Notes: generated by a model not told the origin, from the letters alone. Shown: positions 1 through 12,413, numbered from the stretch's first letter. The stretch is DNA of 45,617 nt from an uncultured Prevotellaceae bacterium (GCA_947168045.1 CAMVKN010000025.1:1-45617); one strand, 5' to 3'. Translations and numbers: made by a program.

Positions 1-55
1 TGAGAGGTGAGAGGTGAGAGGTGAGAGGTGAGAGGTGAGAGGTGAGAGGTGAGAG
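1..55. repeat. 7-bp tandem repeat array (GAGAGGT)n downstream of mutL
   Basis: Seven to eight nearly perfect GAGAGGT units run from the window edge to the mutL stop codon, so the array may continue outside the window. It has the same period as arrays at 1875-1911, 3614-3682, 3763-3807, 8592-8762 and 16409-16446. No gene is visible in it. Confidence 0.95.
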
Positions 56-1867
56 TTAGGGGTTGAGGAGATGGTCGATGTCGGTCTGGGGCAGGATGGC
101 AAGGATGAGTTTTCCATCAGGGGTGTAGTTGGCATTGGAACAGGCGAAGAGCTCGTTGACGATGCGCTCCATCTCGTCGTTGGTAAGCACCTGACCGTAA
201 GCGATGGCGGTGTGACGCGCCATGCTCAGCGCTAACTGCGTGTGCAGCTCGTCGGCGGTGGCCGCACTGCCATGCTCGGAGGCGTCGGTGACGATGTTGC
301 GGAGCAATGACAGCGGGTCGTAGGCATCAATACCGGCGGGAATACCGCTGACGGCATAGCTGCCACCACCCAGGTCGCTGACATCGAAGCCCATGACCTG
401 CAGGTCGGGCAGCATGCGTTGCAGCACCACGCCATCGGAGGGTGAGAACTGCAGCATCTCAGGGAAGAGCAGCTTCTGCGTGCTGGCACTGTGACGACGC
501 AACTGGTCGAGATAGCGCTCGTAGCCGATGCGCACGTCAGCACGGTGCTGGTCGATAATCATCAGGCCCGACTTCACGGCCGTCATCACATAGCGGCCCT
601 TGTACTGGTAGTGCTCGGGCGACTTCTCAACCAGCAGCGACGGTGGCAAGTCCTCGTCGGGGAAGAGGGTCGGCTCTTCTGGGGAGGTGCTGTTGCCACT
701 GTCTGTCAGGTCAGAGAGCATCGACAGCTGTGACGCCACGGCGCCGCTGCTGCGTGACGAATGGAAGGGGTTATAGGCTGGGTTATACTGGACAGAAGGT
801 ATCTGTACAGACTGTCGCTGGGGGTCGAAGACTGGTATGTCGGGCCGCCCCTCGGTGTCGAAGTCGATGGCGGTGATGTTGCTGAAATGGCCGATGGCAT
901 CCTTGACCGCCGCCGAGAGAATCTGCCAGATGCCCTGTTCGTCCTCGAACTTGATTTCCGTCTTCGTGGGGTGGATGTTGACGTCGATATTGGCCGGGCT
1001 GACATCGAAGTAGATGAAGTAAGACGGCACGGTGCCCTCAGCGACAAGACGCTCGTATGCCCCCATGACGGCCTTGTGGAAATAGGGGTGCCGCATGTAG
1101 CGCCCATTGACAAAGAAGAAGTTATGGCTGCCCTTCTTACGCGCCGTCTCGGGCTTGCCCACGAAGCCAGTGATGCGACACAGGGCAGTGTCGACGTCGA
1201 CGGGCAGCAACTCCTGATTGAGGCGCTTGCCATAGACATCGACGATGCGCTGGCGCAGCGTGCCGGCACGCACGGAGAGCATCTCCTGCTGGTTGCTGTA
1301 TAGCTGGAAGGCGATGTCAGGATAGACCAGCACGATGCGCTCGAAGGCCGTGACGATGTTGTTCAGCTCAGTGGCATTACTCTTGAGGAACTTTCGCCGT
1401 GCGGGTACATTGAAGAACAGGTTGTCGACCCTGAAGTTGCTGCCTACAGGACAGGCCACCGGCTCCTGGCTGACGACGCGCGAGCCGTGGAGGGTGAGGC
1501 AGGTGCCCACCTCGTCGGTGGCCATGCGGGTGGTAAGGACCACCTGTGCCACGGCGGCGATGGATGGCAGGGCCTCGCCACGGAACCCCATGGTGTGGAG
1601 TGCGAAGAGGTCGTCAGCCTGCCGTATCTTCGACGTGGCATGGCGCTCGAAGGCCAGGCGCGCATCGGTCTCGCTCATGCCACAACCGTCATCGATGACC
1701 TGGATGGAGGTGCGCCCAGCGTCGGTGACGAGCACCTGAATGGTGTGTGCACCGGCGTCGACGGCGTTCTCTACCAGTTCCTTGATGACTGAGGCGGGGC
1801 GCTGTATCACCTCGCCTGCAGCTATCTGGTTAGCCACCGAATCGGGAAGGAGCTGTATGATATCCAC
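56..1867 (-). CDS. mutL: DNA mismatch repair protein MutL
   Basis: MutL couples MutS mismatch recognition to downstream repair. The 603-residue protein has the GHKL ATPase signatures in order: NQIAAGEV and the [10 protein letters not shown] helix (13-40), DDGCGM (59-64), RHATSKI (75-81), GFRGEAL (94-100) and FNVPARRKF (152-160). A low-complexity linker (about 340-415) joins the C-terminal dimerisation domain. The metal-binding endonuclease motif of many MutLs, DQHAxxE, is here DQHRADV (439-445) without the Glu, and the C-terminal CPHGRP-type motif reads TPDGKL, so strand nicking by this protein is doubtful. The start is GTG at 1867, preceded by an A-rich stretch. It is the last visible gene of the guaB-to-mutL operon and is flanked on both sides by 7-bp repeat arrays. 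Confidence 0.97.
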   Translation of the reverse strand: MDIIQLLPDSVANQIAAGEVIQRPASVIKELVENAVDAGAHTIQVLVTDAGRTSIQVIDDGCGMSETDARLAFERHATSKIRQADDLFALHTMGFRGEALPSIAAVAQVVLTTRMATDEVGTCLTLHGSRVVSQEPVACPVGSNFRVDNLFFNVPARRKFLKSNATELNNIVTAFERIVLVYPDIAFQLYSNQQEMLSVRAGTLRQRIVDVYGKRLNQELLPVDVDTALCRITGFVGKPETARKKGSHNFFFVNGRYMRHPYFHKAVMGAYERLVAEGTVPSYFIYFDVSPANIDVNIHPTKTEIKFEDEQGIWQILSAAVKDAIGHFSNITAIDFDTEGRPDIPVFDPQRQSVQIPSVQYNPAYNPFHSSRSSGAVASQLSMLSDLTDSGNSTSPEEPTLFPDEDLPPSLLVEKSPEHYQYKGRYVMTAVKSGLMIIDQHRADVRIGYERYLDQLRRHSASTQKLLFPEMLQFSPSDGVVLQRMLPDLQVMGFDVSDLGGGSYAVSGIPAGIDAYDPLSLLRNIVTDASEHGSAATADELHTQLALSMARHTAIAYGQVLTNDEMERIVNELFACSNANYTPDGKLILAILPQTDIDHLLNP

Positions 1868-1874
1868 TTTTTTT

Positions 1875-1911
1875 AGATGAGAGATGAGAGATGAGAGATG
1901 AGAGGTGAGAG
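1875..1911. repeat. 7-bp tandem repeat array (AGATGAG)n upstream of mutL
   Basis: Four AGATGAG units and one AGGTGAG unit occupy most of the 49-bp gap between the small membrane-protein gene and mutL. In the transcript it reads as CTCATCT repeats about 7 nt ahead of the GTG start. Confidence 0.9.
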
Positions 1912-1916
1912 TTTTG

Positions 1917-2114
1917 TTAAGTATTCAGCACTAAAAGTGCGACAGCCAAGAGGATGATGACGACGGAGAGGAGCATGGGGATGCTCATTGTTGAGAAGAG
2001 CCCCCTACCCTTTCGTCGGCTGCGCTGCCCATCGGCAAAGACGCCATTCAGGCTGGCGGGCACGTGCTGTCCGTGCTCCACGCGTCCCTGGCGCTCACTG
2101 TAGTAGACAGGCAC
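1917..2114 (-). CDS. small protein with C-terminal membrane helix, unknown function
   Basis: A 65-residue reading frame starts at GTG (2112-2114), which overlaps the ostA stop region by a few bases, and ends at TAA. The N-terminal part is basic and polar ([18 protein letters not shown]); the last 22 residues after FSTM are a single hydrophobic segment ([19 protein letters not shown]). I do not recognise the family. Its place between ostA and mutL, close to upstream genes, suggests co-transcription. The frame stays open further upstream inside ostA, but that part is a shadow of ostA. A shorter start at the Met just before the hydrophobic segment would leave only about 23 residues. The annotation rests on the operon gap and the clear transmembrane segment. 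Confidence 0.55.
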   Translation of the reverse strand: MPVYYSERQGRVEHGQHVPASLNGVFADGQRSRRKGRGLFSTMSIPMLLSVVIILLAVALLVLNT

Positions 2115-2118
2115 ATGG

Positions 2119-3762
2119 TTAAATGGGCGCGGTCTTCTCACGGTTGTCCTCCTTTTTCTTACCTCGCCAGATGAACACGTCGTCCCTGTTGAGCGGACGC
2201 ACATAGTCATACCAGGCGAAGCCCTGCAGCAGACGTCTGTTAGGGGGTATCTGCGACATCGGGTACATGGTGCCTTCAGATTTCGGTGCCCAGATACGGC
2301 TCATCTTGCCCACACTGTCCATGAACACGCGGAGCTCGCTGGTCTCCATGTAGACCAGTCCCACATAGCTGCTGTCGGCCTTGTCCTCCGGGTAGTAGAT
2401 GGTGATGACGTTGTCCTTGGCCTGCGCCTTATGGATGCGGCCTTTGGTGAAGAAGGCGAACATATCCTTCGACGACACCTGGTTGTAGCAGTCCTTCCGT
2501 GGCAGTTCCTCGATGGAGAAGGCATTGCCGATGACGTGGGCATGGTCAATGACGGAGTCCTTCATGAACACCTGTATCTCGTCGCCGAGCAACTGTTGGT
2601 TCATGTTCCAGGTGATGGGGTCGTGATACATGCGCATGCAGGAGTCGAGCGAGGAGTAGACCAGCGAGTCGCACACCGCCTGTATATCTATACGGTACGC
2701 GCGAACCTTATTATACGCGTGTAGGACACGATAGACGGAGTCGGTGTCAAGGTTATAAGAGAAGACCTTGATGGTGTCGGCATGCATGAAGAGCGAGTCG
2801 CGCTGCGAGTAGTCGATGGCCAGCGCACGACCGGTGCAGAGGGCATAGCCCGTGCTGTCCTCGTAGTGGCCGTAGTCGCACATCATCATGCCCTTGTTGA
2901 CGGTGTCATTGAAGATGACATTGTCAAAGGCCTCGCTGACACCCGTTTTCCCGTTGTGCCACACGCTGTCGCCGATGAGCGTGCGACCCTGATTGCGCAG
3001 CACGGAACGGTCGAGCAGCTCGGCCTCCTCGGTGACGGTGTTATAGAAGCCCCGCTCCGAGTAGATGTGGCTCTTGCCCGACACGATGTCCGAGGGTCCC
3101 ACGATGTGTGCACGCCTGGTCTGGGTGTTGTAATAGAGCGAGTCGGTGGTGAGGTGGAACTGCCGGTCAACCATGTCAACGGCATAGTAGAAGATGGCCA
3201 TCTTCGTGTCAGTGTGGTACTCGCCCCAGTCGCTGACGAGCGTCGTGCCGTTGTCCACCAGCTTGCCTCCGTTCTGGAAGTAGCCCTGGTTCCAGATGCG
3301 GTCGTAGTACAGCTCGTCGGTGTAGAGGGTGGTCTTGCGATGTCGCAGCACGACGTTGTCGTGTGCCTCCATCATCTGCTGGTTGCCGTCGTAGTAGCCC
3401 TGGTCGCTGGTCAGCGAGAGGGTGTCGCCCTGCACCATGCGCACATGCCCCCATGCCTCAAAGCTGTTGGTCTGCTCGAAGAAGTTGGCACTGTCGCAGT
3501 ACAGGCGTGCGCCGTCGTGCTCAAACTGCACGTCGCCGGTGAGCACCTGTGCTCCCTGGTTGCGCCAGCGGTCGTAGCGCAGCTCGTCGGCATGGATGAG
3601 GTAGACGCGCTTTTGATTTGAGGGTTGAGAATTGAGATTTGAGAATTGATTTGAGGGTTGAGTATTGAGATTTGAGATTTGACTATAGCCTCCATAGGCT
3701 TGCGTACCTAAGGCGCAAAATCCCAAAAACAGCATCATATATACTGGCAACAGTCTATTCAT
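2119..3762 (-). CDS. OstA-like / LptA-family lipopolysaccharide transport protein
   Basis: This is a 547-residue periplasmic protein of the Bacteroidetes OstA-like type, with repeated beta-jellyroll strands such as VYLIHADELRYD, LYCDSANFFEQTNSFEAWG and VRMVQGDTLSL. The family is thought to help carry lipopolysaccharide to LptD; an LptD-like gene lies at 22300. The start is ATG at 3762 followed by a signal peptide (MNRLLPVYMMLFLGFCALG). A TTG nine bases upstream lies in repeat DNA and is unlikely. Residues about 27-49, between signal peptide and mature domain, are Asn/Gln/Ser-rich (QISNLNTQPSNQ twice, imperfectly) and are encoded by the 7-bp repeat at 3614-3682. The leader carries the same repeat in the opposite orientation. 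The gene follows surA by 45 bp of pure repeat. Confidence 0.9.
   Translation of the reverse strand: MNRLLPVYMMLFLGFCALGTQAYGGYSQISNLNTQPSNQFSNLNSQPSNQKRVYLIHADELRYDRWRNQGAQVLTGDVQFEHDGARLYCDSANFFEQTNSFEAWGHVRMVQGDTLSLTSDQGYYDGNQQMMEAHDNVVLRHRKTTLYTDELYYDRIWNQGYFQNGGKLVDNGTTLVSDWGEYHTDTKMAIFYYAVDMVDRQFHLTTDSLYYNTQTRRAHIVGPSDIVSGKSHIYSERGFYNTVTEEAELLDRSVLRNQGRTLIGDSVWHNGKTGVSEAFDNVIFNDTVNKGMMMCDYGHYEDSTGYALCTGRALAIDYSQRDSLFMHADTIKVFSYNLDTDSVYRVLHAYNKVRAYRIDIQAVCDSLVYSSLDSCMRMYHDPITWNMNQQLLGDEIQVFMKDSVIDHAHVIGNAFSIEELPRKDCYNQVSSKDMFAFFTKGRIHKAQAKDNVITIYYPEDKADSSYVGLVYMETSELRVFMDSVGKMSRIWAPKSEGTMYPMSQIPPNRRLLQGFAWYDYVRPLNRDDVFIWRGKKKEDNREKTAPI
3614..3682. repeat. 7-bp repeat tract inside the ostA coding sequence
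   Basis: About nine ATTGAG/GGTTGAG-type heptamers (one unit shortened to 5 bp) read in the sense strand as CTCAAAT repeats and encode the Asn/Gln/Ser-rich segment after the OstA signal peptide. The period is not a multiple of three, so gain or loss of a unit would shift the frame. Confidence 0.9.
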
Positions 3763-3807
3763 AAATCTCAATTCTCAAATCTCAAATCTCAAATCTCAAA
3801 TCTCAAT
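3763..3807. repeat. 7-bp repeat filling the surA-ostA gap
   Basis: The whole 45-bp interval between the surA stop and the ostA ATG consists of heptamers that read TTGAGAT in the transcript. The surA TGA forms the first part of the first unit, and the last unit ends at the start codon. It is inverted relative to the tract at 3614-3682. Confidence 0.92.
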
Positions 3808-5220
3808 TCACCTGATCCATCCTTCGTACTCGAACTTACAGTCGCGGTACTGCTCGTTCAGACGGACATAGGTACTCTTAATCTTGCTCACCACCCAGTC
3901 GTGCAGGAACTGTGTGCGCCGTTTCTCCGTCACCACGTCCTTCATCACCTGGAAGTCCTCGGTGACGGTGGCACGGTGGCCAGGGATGCGGTTCTTCAGC
4001 TTGGCCACGGCGCATACGGTCTTTCCGCGTTTGTCTATCATCTGGAACGGTGCGGAAATCTCGCCCACCTGCAGTGTGTCGATGGCGCGTGCCACCTCTG
4101 CCGGCAGCTCCTGCATCTCAAAGCGCGATGACTTCAACTGTCCATACTCGTTCTTGTTGGCCATCAGACCGTTGTTGTTGCGCGTGTCCTTGTCGTCAGA
4201 GAAGAAGGCGACGGCATCCTCGAAGGTCCACTTCCCGGTGAACTGTCCCCTGATGGGTGCCGGCGGCAGTCCTGCCCTGACATCGGCGACGATGGAGTCG
4301 AGCCTGACGAGCGAGGCGTTGATAGAGCTGTCGCTGACGACGGGCCGCCTCAGGATGTGGCGCACCTTCACCTTGTCGCCGCGCTTGTCAATGAGCTGTA
4401 TGATGTGGAAGCCGAACTCCGACTCCACAATCTTCGACACCTTGGTGGGGTCAGTGAGGTTGAAGGCCACGGCGGCAAAGGCCGGGTCAAAGGTGGCACG
4501 GCCGGCGTAGTCGAGCTCGCCGCCCAGGCGGCTGGAGCCTGGGTCCTCAGAATAGAGGCGTGCCAGCGTGGAGAACGACGTGGTGCCGCTGTTGATGCGG
4601 TCGGTATAGTCGCGCAGCTCGTCCTTGACACGGTTGATTTCCTCTGGTGTCAGCTTTGGCGTGAGGGTGATAATCTGCACCTCCACCTCCAGTGGCACGT
4701 ACGGGATGCTGTCCTCCGGCATCTCCTTGAAGTAACGGCGCACCTCGGCCGGGGTGACGCTGATGTCCTGCACCAGCTTCTGCTTCATACGCTGTATGAG
4801 CAGCTGGTCGCGCAGGTCGTCGTGCATCGACTGGCGGATCTGGCTCAGGCTCTGGCGGCGATACTCCTCCAGCTTCTCCCTGGAGCCTATCTGCTGCACC
4901 ATGTACTCAATGCGTCCCTCTATCTCTGCTGCGATGTCGTTCTCGGTGACATCCTTGTCGACGCTGTCGATGGCAGCCTGATGGAGGAAGAGCTTCTGCA
5001 CGGCTATCTGCTCGGGGATGGCGCAGTCGGGGTCACCGCTCCACCGCACCCCATCCATGGATGCCTGTATGCGTGTCACCTCGATGTCGCTCTTGAGGAT
5101 AGGCTCATCGCCCACCACCCATACCACCTCGTCAACAATACTCTTCAACGAGTCTACCCCGTCAGCATGCAGGGGCAGCAGTGTTGCCACGAAGAGAAAT
5201 GAAATTAGAAATCGTTTCAT
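3808..5220 (-). CDS. SurA-like periplasmic peptidylprolyl isomerase/chaperone
   Basis: A 470-residue protein with a signal peptide (residues 1-19), an N-terminal SurA-type helical domain (about 30-165) and a parvulin domain (about 178-280) with the family pattern LARLYSEDPGSSRLGGELDY and FGFHIIQLID. A second, more divergent parvulin-like region follows (VRHILRRP onward, about 285-400). SurA proteins escort beta-barrel proteins through the periplasm to the BAM complex. The ATG overlaps the stop of the upstream isomerase gene (TGATG), implying translational coupling. Two consecutive isomerases next to OstA make this an outer-membrane assembly operon. Confidence 0.92.
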   Translation of the reverse strand: MKRFLISFLFVATLLPLHADGVDSLKSIVDEVVWVVGDEPILKSDIEVTRIQASMDGVRWSGDPDCAIPEQIAVQKLFLHQAAIDSVDKDVTENDIAAEIEGRIEYMVQQIGSREKLEEYRRQSLSQIRQSMHDDLRDQLLIQRMKQKLVQDISVTPAEVRRYFKEMPEDSIPYVPLEVEVQIITLTPKLTPEEINRVKDELRDYTDRINSGTTSFSTLARLYSEDPGSSRLGGELDYAGRATFDPAFAAVAFNLTDPTKVSKIVESEFGFHIIQLIDKRGDKVKVRHILRRPVVSDSSINASLVRLDSIVADVRAGLPPAPIRGQFTGKWTFEDAVAFFSDDKDTRNNNGLMANKNEYGQLKSSRFEMQELPAEVARAIDTLQVGEISAPFQMIDKRGKTVCAVAKLKNRIPGHRATVTEDFQVMKDVVTEKRRTQFLHDWVVSKIKSTYVRLNEQYRDCKFEYEGWIR

Positions 5221-6671
5221 CAGTGCTGGTTTACGGTTTTGAGCACATCCTGGTTAACCTGGAAGGTGTAGCGGCGACGCAGGTCAGCCACCCACTCTTT
5301 CTCCAGCGCCTCCTGATAGTCAGCGACGACAAGGCCACGCACGTCGGTGTAGTCCTCAGGTCCCTTCTTCAGCAGCTTGCCGTAGTGGGCATCAATGGGA
5401 TAGTCCTTCAGCGGTGTGGCCACGGTGTCCTTCTTGAACACCATCTTATCGATGAACGCGTTGTCACCCTTCTTGAAGATACCCTTCTCCACACGGATGC
5501 GGATGACGGAGTCGCCGTTGAAGGTGGTACGCAGTGCCTCGGCCCACTGGTCAAAGGGCAACTTCTTCACACAGTTCCTGACGTTCTTCACGTCGGCCTT
5601 TGTCTTCACGTGGTAGGCCATGCCCTTGAAGCGCGGCTCGTCCCAGCGGTAGTTGGCCTTGTGCTGCTTGAAGTATGCCTCCAGGCCAGCCTCGTCCTTG
5701 GCGGCCTTGTCCCACACCAGGTTGTTGCTGATTTCATAGAGCAGCAGTCCGTCGTGGTACTCCTGAATGAGGTAGCGCAGGTCGAGGTCGTTCTCTGACA
5801 GCTCCTTCGCCTTCTGCTCCATGTACTGCTGCTGGCTAATGCCACTCTCGCTGACAATCTTCTCCACCTTCTGCTGTGCAATCTGGTCGCGAAGGTTGCG
5901 CTGCTCCATGAACTTCATGATGGCGTCGTGATGAAACTCAAACGGCTCCAGCTGCTTGCGTTCCTTCATCAGGATGATGTGGTATCCGAAAGGCGACTTC
6001 ACCACCTGCGACATCTCGCCCGGCTGCAGTGCGAAGGCGGCATCCTCAAACTCCTTCACCAGCTGTCCGTGCTGCACGAAGGGCAGCTCGCCGCCCTGAC
6101 GGGCTGAGCCGGGGTCCTGCGACAGCTGTTTGGCCAGCTCGGCAAAGTCGGCACCGGCCTTCAGTGCGCCATAGATAGAATCGGCACGCATCTTGGCCTT
6201 GTCCCATTCCTCCTGCGGTGCCTGCTGGTCAGCCCTGATGAGGATATGCGCAGTCCTGATGAGTCCGTCGGGACCGATGCGCTGCACCGTCTCGTCATAA
6301 ATCTTATGGGCCTCAGCCTCCATGTCCTCGTCGGTGACGAGCATGGGCATGACCTGCTGGTCGCGGTACATGGCGAACTCCTTCTGATAGGAGCTAAGGG
6401 TGTCGTAGCGGGCATCAAGGGCGGCAAAGACCTTCAGCTTATAGTCGATGAACAGGTCGACATACTCCTCAACGCTCTTCTTGTCGATGACGCCGTCGGA
6501 GTTATTCTTGTTGAATGAGTATTCAAACTCCGAGCGCGGCACGGGTTGACCGTTCACCACCATGACGATGGGGTCGTTCTGCGCCGCTACGCGGCTAAAG
6601 AATAATGAAAAAAGAATAAATAACAAACCTGTCGGCTTACTGTTCAACACTTTCATTACTGTACTTTTCAT
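5220..6671 (-). CDS. PpiC-type periplasmic peptidylprolyl isomerase
   Basis: A 483-residue protein with a signal peptide (LLFILFSLFFSRVAAQ) and a central parvulin domain (about 137-240) carrying AHILIRADQ, LAKQLSQDPGSARQGGELPF and SPFGYHIILMKE. The long C-terminal half is of the kind found in Bacteroidetes SurA paralogues. It probably assists folding of outer-membrane or secreted proteins. The ATG at 6671 overlaps the four-helix-bundle gene by 35 bp; a second ATG at 6656 (MKVLNSKP) is equally good for a signal peptide. The stop overlaps the surA start by one base. Confidence 0.9.
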   Translation of the reverse strand: MKSTVMKVLNSKPTGLLFILFSLFFSRVAAQNDPIVMVVNGQPVPRSEFEYSFNKNNSDGVIDKKSVEEYVDLFIDYKLKVFAALDARYDTLSSYQKEFAMYRDQQVMPMLVTDEDMEAEAHKIYDETVQRIGPDGLIRTAHILIRADQQAPQEEWDKAKMRADSIYGALKAGADFAELAKQLSQDPGSARQGGELPFVQHGQLVKEFEDAAFALQPGEMSQVVKSPFGYHIILMKERKQLEPFEFHHDAIMKFMEQRNLRDQIAQQKVEKIVSESGISQQQYMEQKAKELSENDLDLRYLIQEYHDGLLLYEISNNLVWDKAAKDEAGLEAYFKQHKANYRWDEPRFKGMAYHVKTKADVKNVRNCVKKLPFDQWAEALRTTFNGDSVIRIRVEKGIFKKGDNAFIDKMVFKKDTVATPLKDYPIDAHYGKLLKKGPEDYTDVRGLVVADYQEALEKEWVADLRRRYTFQVNQDVLKTVNQH

Positions 6672-7020
6672 TCTTTCTTGTTGTTTTAATTGAAGAGATA
6701 AGTATTCTGATTATTTCGTCCAAATCACCTCTCATGGATGAATAGACCTTTTGGTCAATATAATCTGTTTTATTAAGAACCAACAACCAAAAAGAGGTTT
6801 CACTTGCTTCCTTTAAAGAAACACTTAGCTTACTGACGAAATCAGCCTTGCTTTGCGCATAGATTGCCTCAAACACATTTGCACCAATGCTTGTACCACT
6901 ACGCACAACCTGCTTTGACATCACGAACTCTTTTTTTTCGCTCTGCAGATACTGGCAACATTTCACTATGCGAATAGCAAAATCCAGTGTCTTATCAGCT
7001 AAAACATTATCTGCAATCAT
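6637..7020 (-). CDS. four-helix bundle protein (23S rRNA intervening-sequence protein family)
   Basis: A 127-residue, largely helical protein with the family signature QVVRSGTSIGANVFEA (about 40-55) and a later ASETSFWLLVLNKT segment. Members occur in rRNA intervening sequences, as stand-alone genes, and as Avd-type accessory proteins of diversity-generating retroelements. No 23S rRNA or reverse transcriptase is nearby, so this is a stand-alone copy of unknown role. The DNA is clearly more AT-rich than the neighbours and the gene interrupts an otherwise functionally coherent operon, which suggests later insertion. Its 3' end overlaps the next gene's start by 35 bp. Confidence 0.85.
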   Translation of the reverse strand: MIADNVLADKTLDFAIRIVKCCQYLQSEKKEFVMSKQVVRSGTSIGANVFEAIYAQSKADFVSKLSVSLKEASETSFWLLVLNKTDYIDQKVYSSMRGDLDEIIRILISSIKTTRKNEKYSNESVEQ

Positions 7021-7071
7021 CCTCGGCGTTTATTATTTGTTATTTAATCACTATTATTTAGGCGCAAGCCG

Positions 7072-8562
<1,491 letters not shown>

Positions 8563-8579
8563 TTAAAAAATATTGCCTG

Positions 8580-8587
8580 CAAAGGTA
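8580..8587 (-). promoter_or_regulatory. guaB promoter, -7 element
   Basis: TACCTTTG on the minus strand matches the Bacteroidetes -7 consensus TAnnTTTG; the predicted leader is about 25 nt. No TTTG is seen 19-21 bp upstream: that stretch is taken up by the GTTAGGA repeat. Confidence 0.7.
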
Positions 8588-8591
8588 CAAA

Positions 8592-8762
8592 AAAGTTAGG
8601 AGTTAGGAGTGAGGTGTTAGGAGTTTTTTTTGCCCAACGAGTCTTTTTTTATTTAAGTTAGAGATTACAAGTTAGGAGTTAGGAGTTTTTAACATGCCAT
8701 CGCCAAACTCCTAACTCCTTGCTCGGCCTTGCCGCTTTGCTCCGCAAAGAACTCCTAACTCC
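8592..8762. repeat. GTTAGGA heptamer arrays in both orientations between recQ and guaB
   Basis: The 214-bp recQ-guaB gap (8551-8764) holds GTTAGGA-type heptamers at 8595-8625 and 8670-8688 and inverted copies at 8705-8718 and 8750-8762. Positions 8675-8688 and 8705-8718 form a perfect 14-bp inverted repeat with a 16-nt loop. A small hairpin CTTTGC-TCC-GCAAAG lies near 8735-8749. The array sits directly after the recQ stop and may act as a terminator or processing site. Confidence 0.85.
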
Positions 8763-8764
8763 AA

Positions 8765-11002
<2,238 letters not shown>

Positions 11003-11022
11003 AGTTCTTTTTATAGGCTTGT

Positions 11023-11166
11023 GGGACTGATGGGGCTTCTGGGAGAGCTGGGACTACTGGGAGTCCTGGGACTTCTGAGACTACTGGGACTTCTGGGAAT
11101 GCTGAGACTACTGGGAGGGCTGAGACTACTGAGAGTCCTGAGAGTCCTGGGAGGGCGGGGAGGTGG
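11023..11166. repeat. 9-bp tandem repeat, 16 units, between clpX and recQ
   Basis: Sixteen consecutive 9-bp units of the form GGGACTNCT / GGGAGTCCT / GAGACTACT run without a phase slip. They fill most of the 176-bp gap between the clpX stop and the recQ start. The transcript reads AGTAGTCCC-like units. An open frame on the plus strand through the repeat (Gly-Leu-Leu tripeptides) is a by-product of the 9-bp period and is not called as a gene. Confidence 0.95.
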
Positions 11167-11178
11167 CGGGGCCGGGCG

Positions 11179-12405
11179 TCAGTTGACGAGGGTCTGCGAC
11201 TTCTCTAACTGTTTGGTCACATAGTCCTTGGTTACCTCAAAGTGCTTCAGCTTGCCTGACGGTGCCTCGAACATGGAGTCCATCATCACCGTCTCGACAA
11301 TGGAGCGCAGACCGCGTGCACCGAGCTTGTACTCCACGGCCTTGTCGACGATGGTCTCCAGGGCATCCTCGGTGAACGTCAGTTCGATGCCGTCCATGCG
11401 GAACAGCTTCTCATACTGCTTGATGATGCTGTTCTTCGGCTCCACCAAGATGCGGCGCAGGGCGGGACGGTCCAGCTGGTTCAGGTAGGTCAGGATGGGC
11501 AGACGGCCAATAATCTCGGGTATGAGTCCGAAACTCTTCAAGTCCTGCGGCTGCACATACTTCATCAGGTCGTCCTTGTCCAGCTTCCTCACGTTCTGCA
11601 CTGAGTTGTAGCCCACGGTGTGGGTGTTCAGGCGCTGGGCTATCTTACGCTCTATGCCGTCGAAGGCCCCGCCGCAGATGAAGAGGATGTTGCGCGTGTC
11701 AACGTGGATGTACTCCTGGTCGGGGTGCTTGCGCCCACCCTTGGGCGGCACGTTCACAGTGGTGCCCTCGAGCAGTTTCAGCAGTCCCTGCTGCACGCCC
11801 TCGCCACTGACGTCGCGCGTGATGGAAGGGTTGTCCTGCTTGCGTGCTATCTTGTCTATCTCGTCAATGAAGACGATGCCCCGCTCAGTGGCCTCCACCT
11901 TGTAGTCGGCCACCTGCAACAGCCGCGTGAGGATGCTCTCCACGTCCTCGCCCACGTAGCCGGCCTCGGTGAACACCGTGGCGTCGACGATGGTGAAGGG
12001 CACGTCGAGCAGCTTGGCGATGGTGCGTGCCAGCAGCGTCTTGCCCGTTCCGGTAGGGCCGACGAGGATGATGTTCGACTTCTCTATCTCCACGCCGTCA
12101 TCGTCGTCCTTCGTCTGCTGCAGACGCTTGTAGTGGTTATACACGGCCACGCTGAGGAAGCGCTTGGCCTCGTCCTGCCCGATGATATACTGGTCGAGAT
12201 ATTCCTTAATCTCCTTCGGCTTGGGCACCCGTTGTAGGCTGGGCGGGGCCGACTGGGCACTCTTCTTCTGGGCATAGGCCCCCTGCTCCTGGGCTATCTG
12301 GTAGGCCTGCTGGGCGCAGTCCTCGCAGATGTATCCGTTGATGCCGGTAATGAGCAGCTTCACCTCGCGGTCGCTGCGCCCACAGAAACTACATGCTTTC
12401 TTCAT
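11179..12405 (-). CDS. clpX: ATP-dependent Clp protease ATP-binding subunit ClpX
   Basis: ClpX is the hexameric AAA+ unfoldase that feeds ClpP. It has an N-terminal four-Cys zinc domain (CSFCGRS ... GYICEDC), Walker [12 protein letters not shown], the pore loop around [11 protein letters not shown], Walker [12 protein letters not shown], and a C-terminal small domain. Length (about 408) is normal. I prefer ATG at 12405 ([11 protein letters not shown]) because family members begin just before the first Cys. A GTG four codons upstream (12417) overlaps the clpP stop as GTGA and could also be used. Tight spacing makes clpP-clpX one operon. Confidence 0.97.
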   Translation of the reverse strand: MKKACSFCGRSDREVKLLITGINGYICEDCAQQAYQIAQEQGAYAQKKSAQSAPPSLQRVPKPKEIKEYLDQYIIGQDEAKRFLSVAVYNHYKRLQQTKDDDDGVEIEKSNIILVGPTGTGKTLLARTIAKLLDVPFTIVDATVFTEAGYVGEDVESILTRLLQVADYKVEATERGIVFIDEIDKIARKQDNPSITRDVSGEGVQQGLLKLLEGTTVNVPPKGGRKHPDQEYIHVDTRNILFICGGAFDGIERKIAQRLNTHTVGYNSVQNVRKLDKDDLMKYVQPQDLKSFGLIPEIIGRLPILTYLNQLDRPALRRILVEPKNSIIKQYEKLFRMDGIELTFTEDALETIVDKAVEYKLGARGLRSIVETVMMDSMFEAPSGKLKHFEVTKDYVTKQLEKSQTLVN

Positions 12406-12413
12406 TCCTCGGG

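Noticed and set aside
6637..7020. Diversity-generating retroelement accessory (Avd)
   Set aside because: No reverse transcriptase, template repeat or variable-repeat target is seen nearby.
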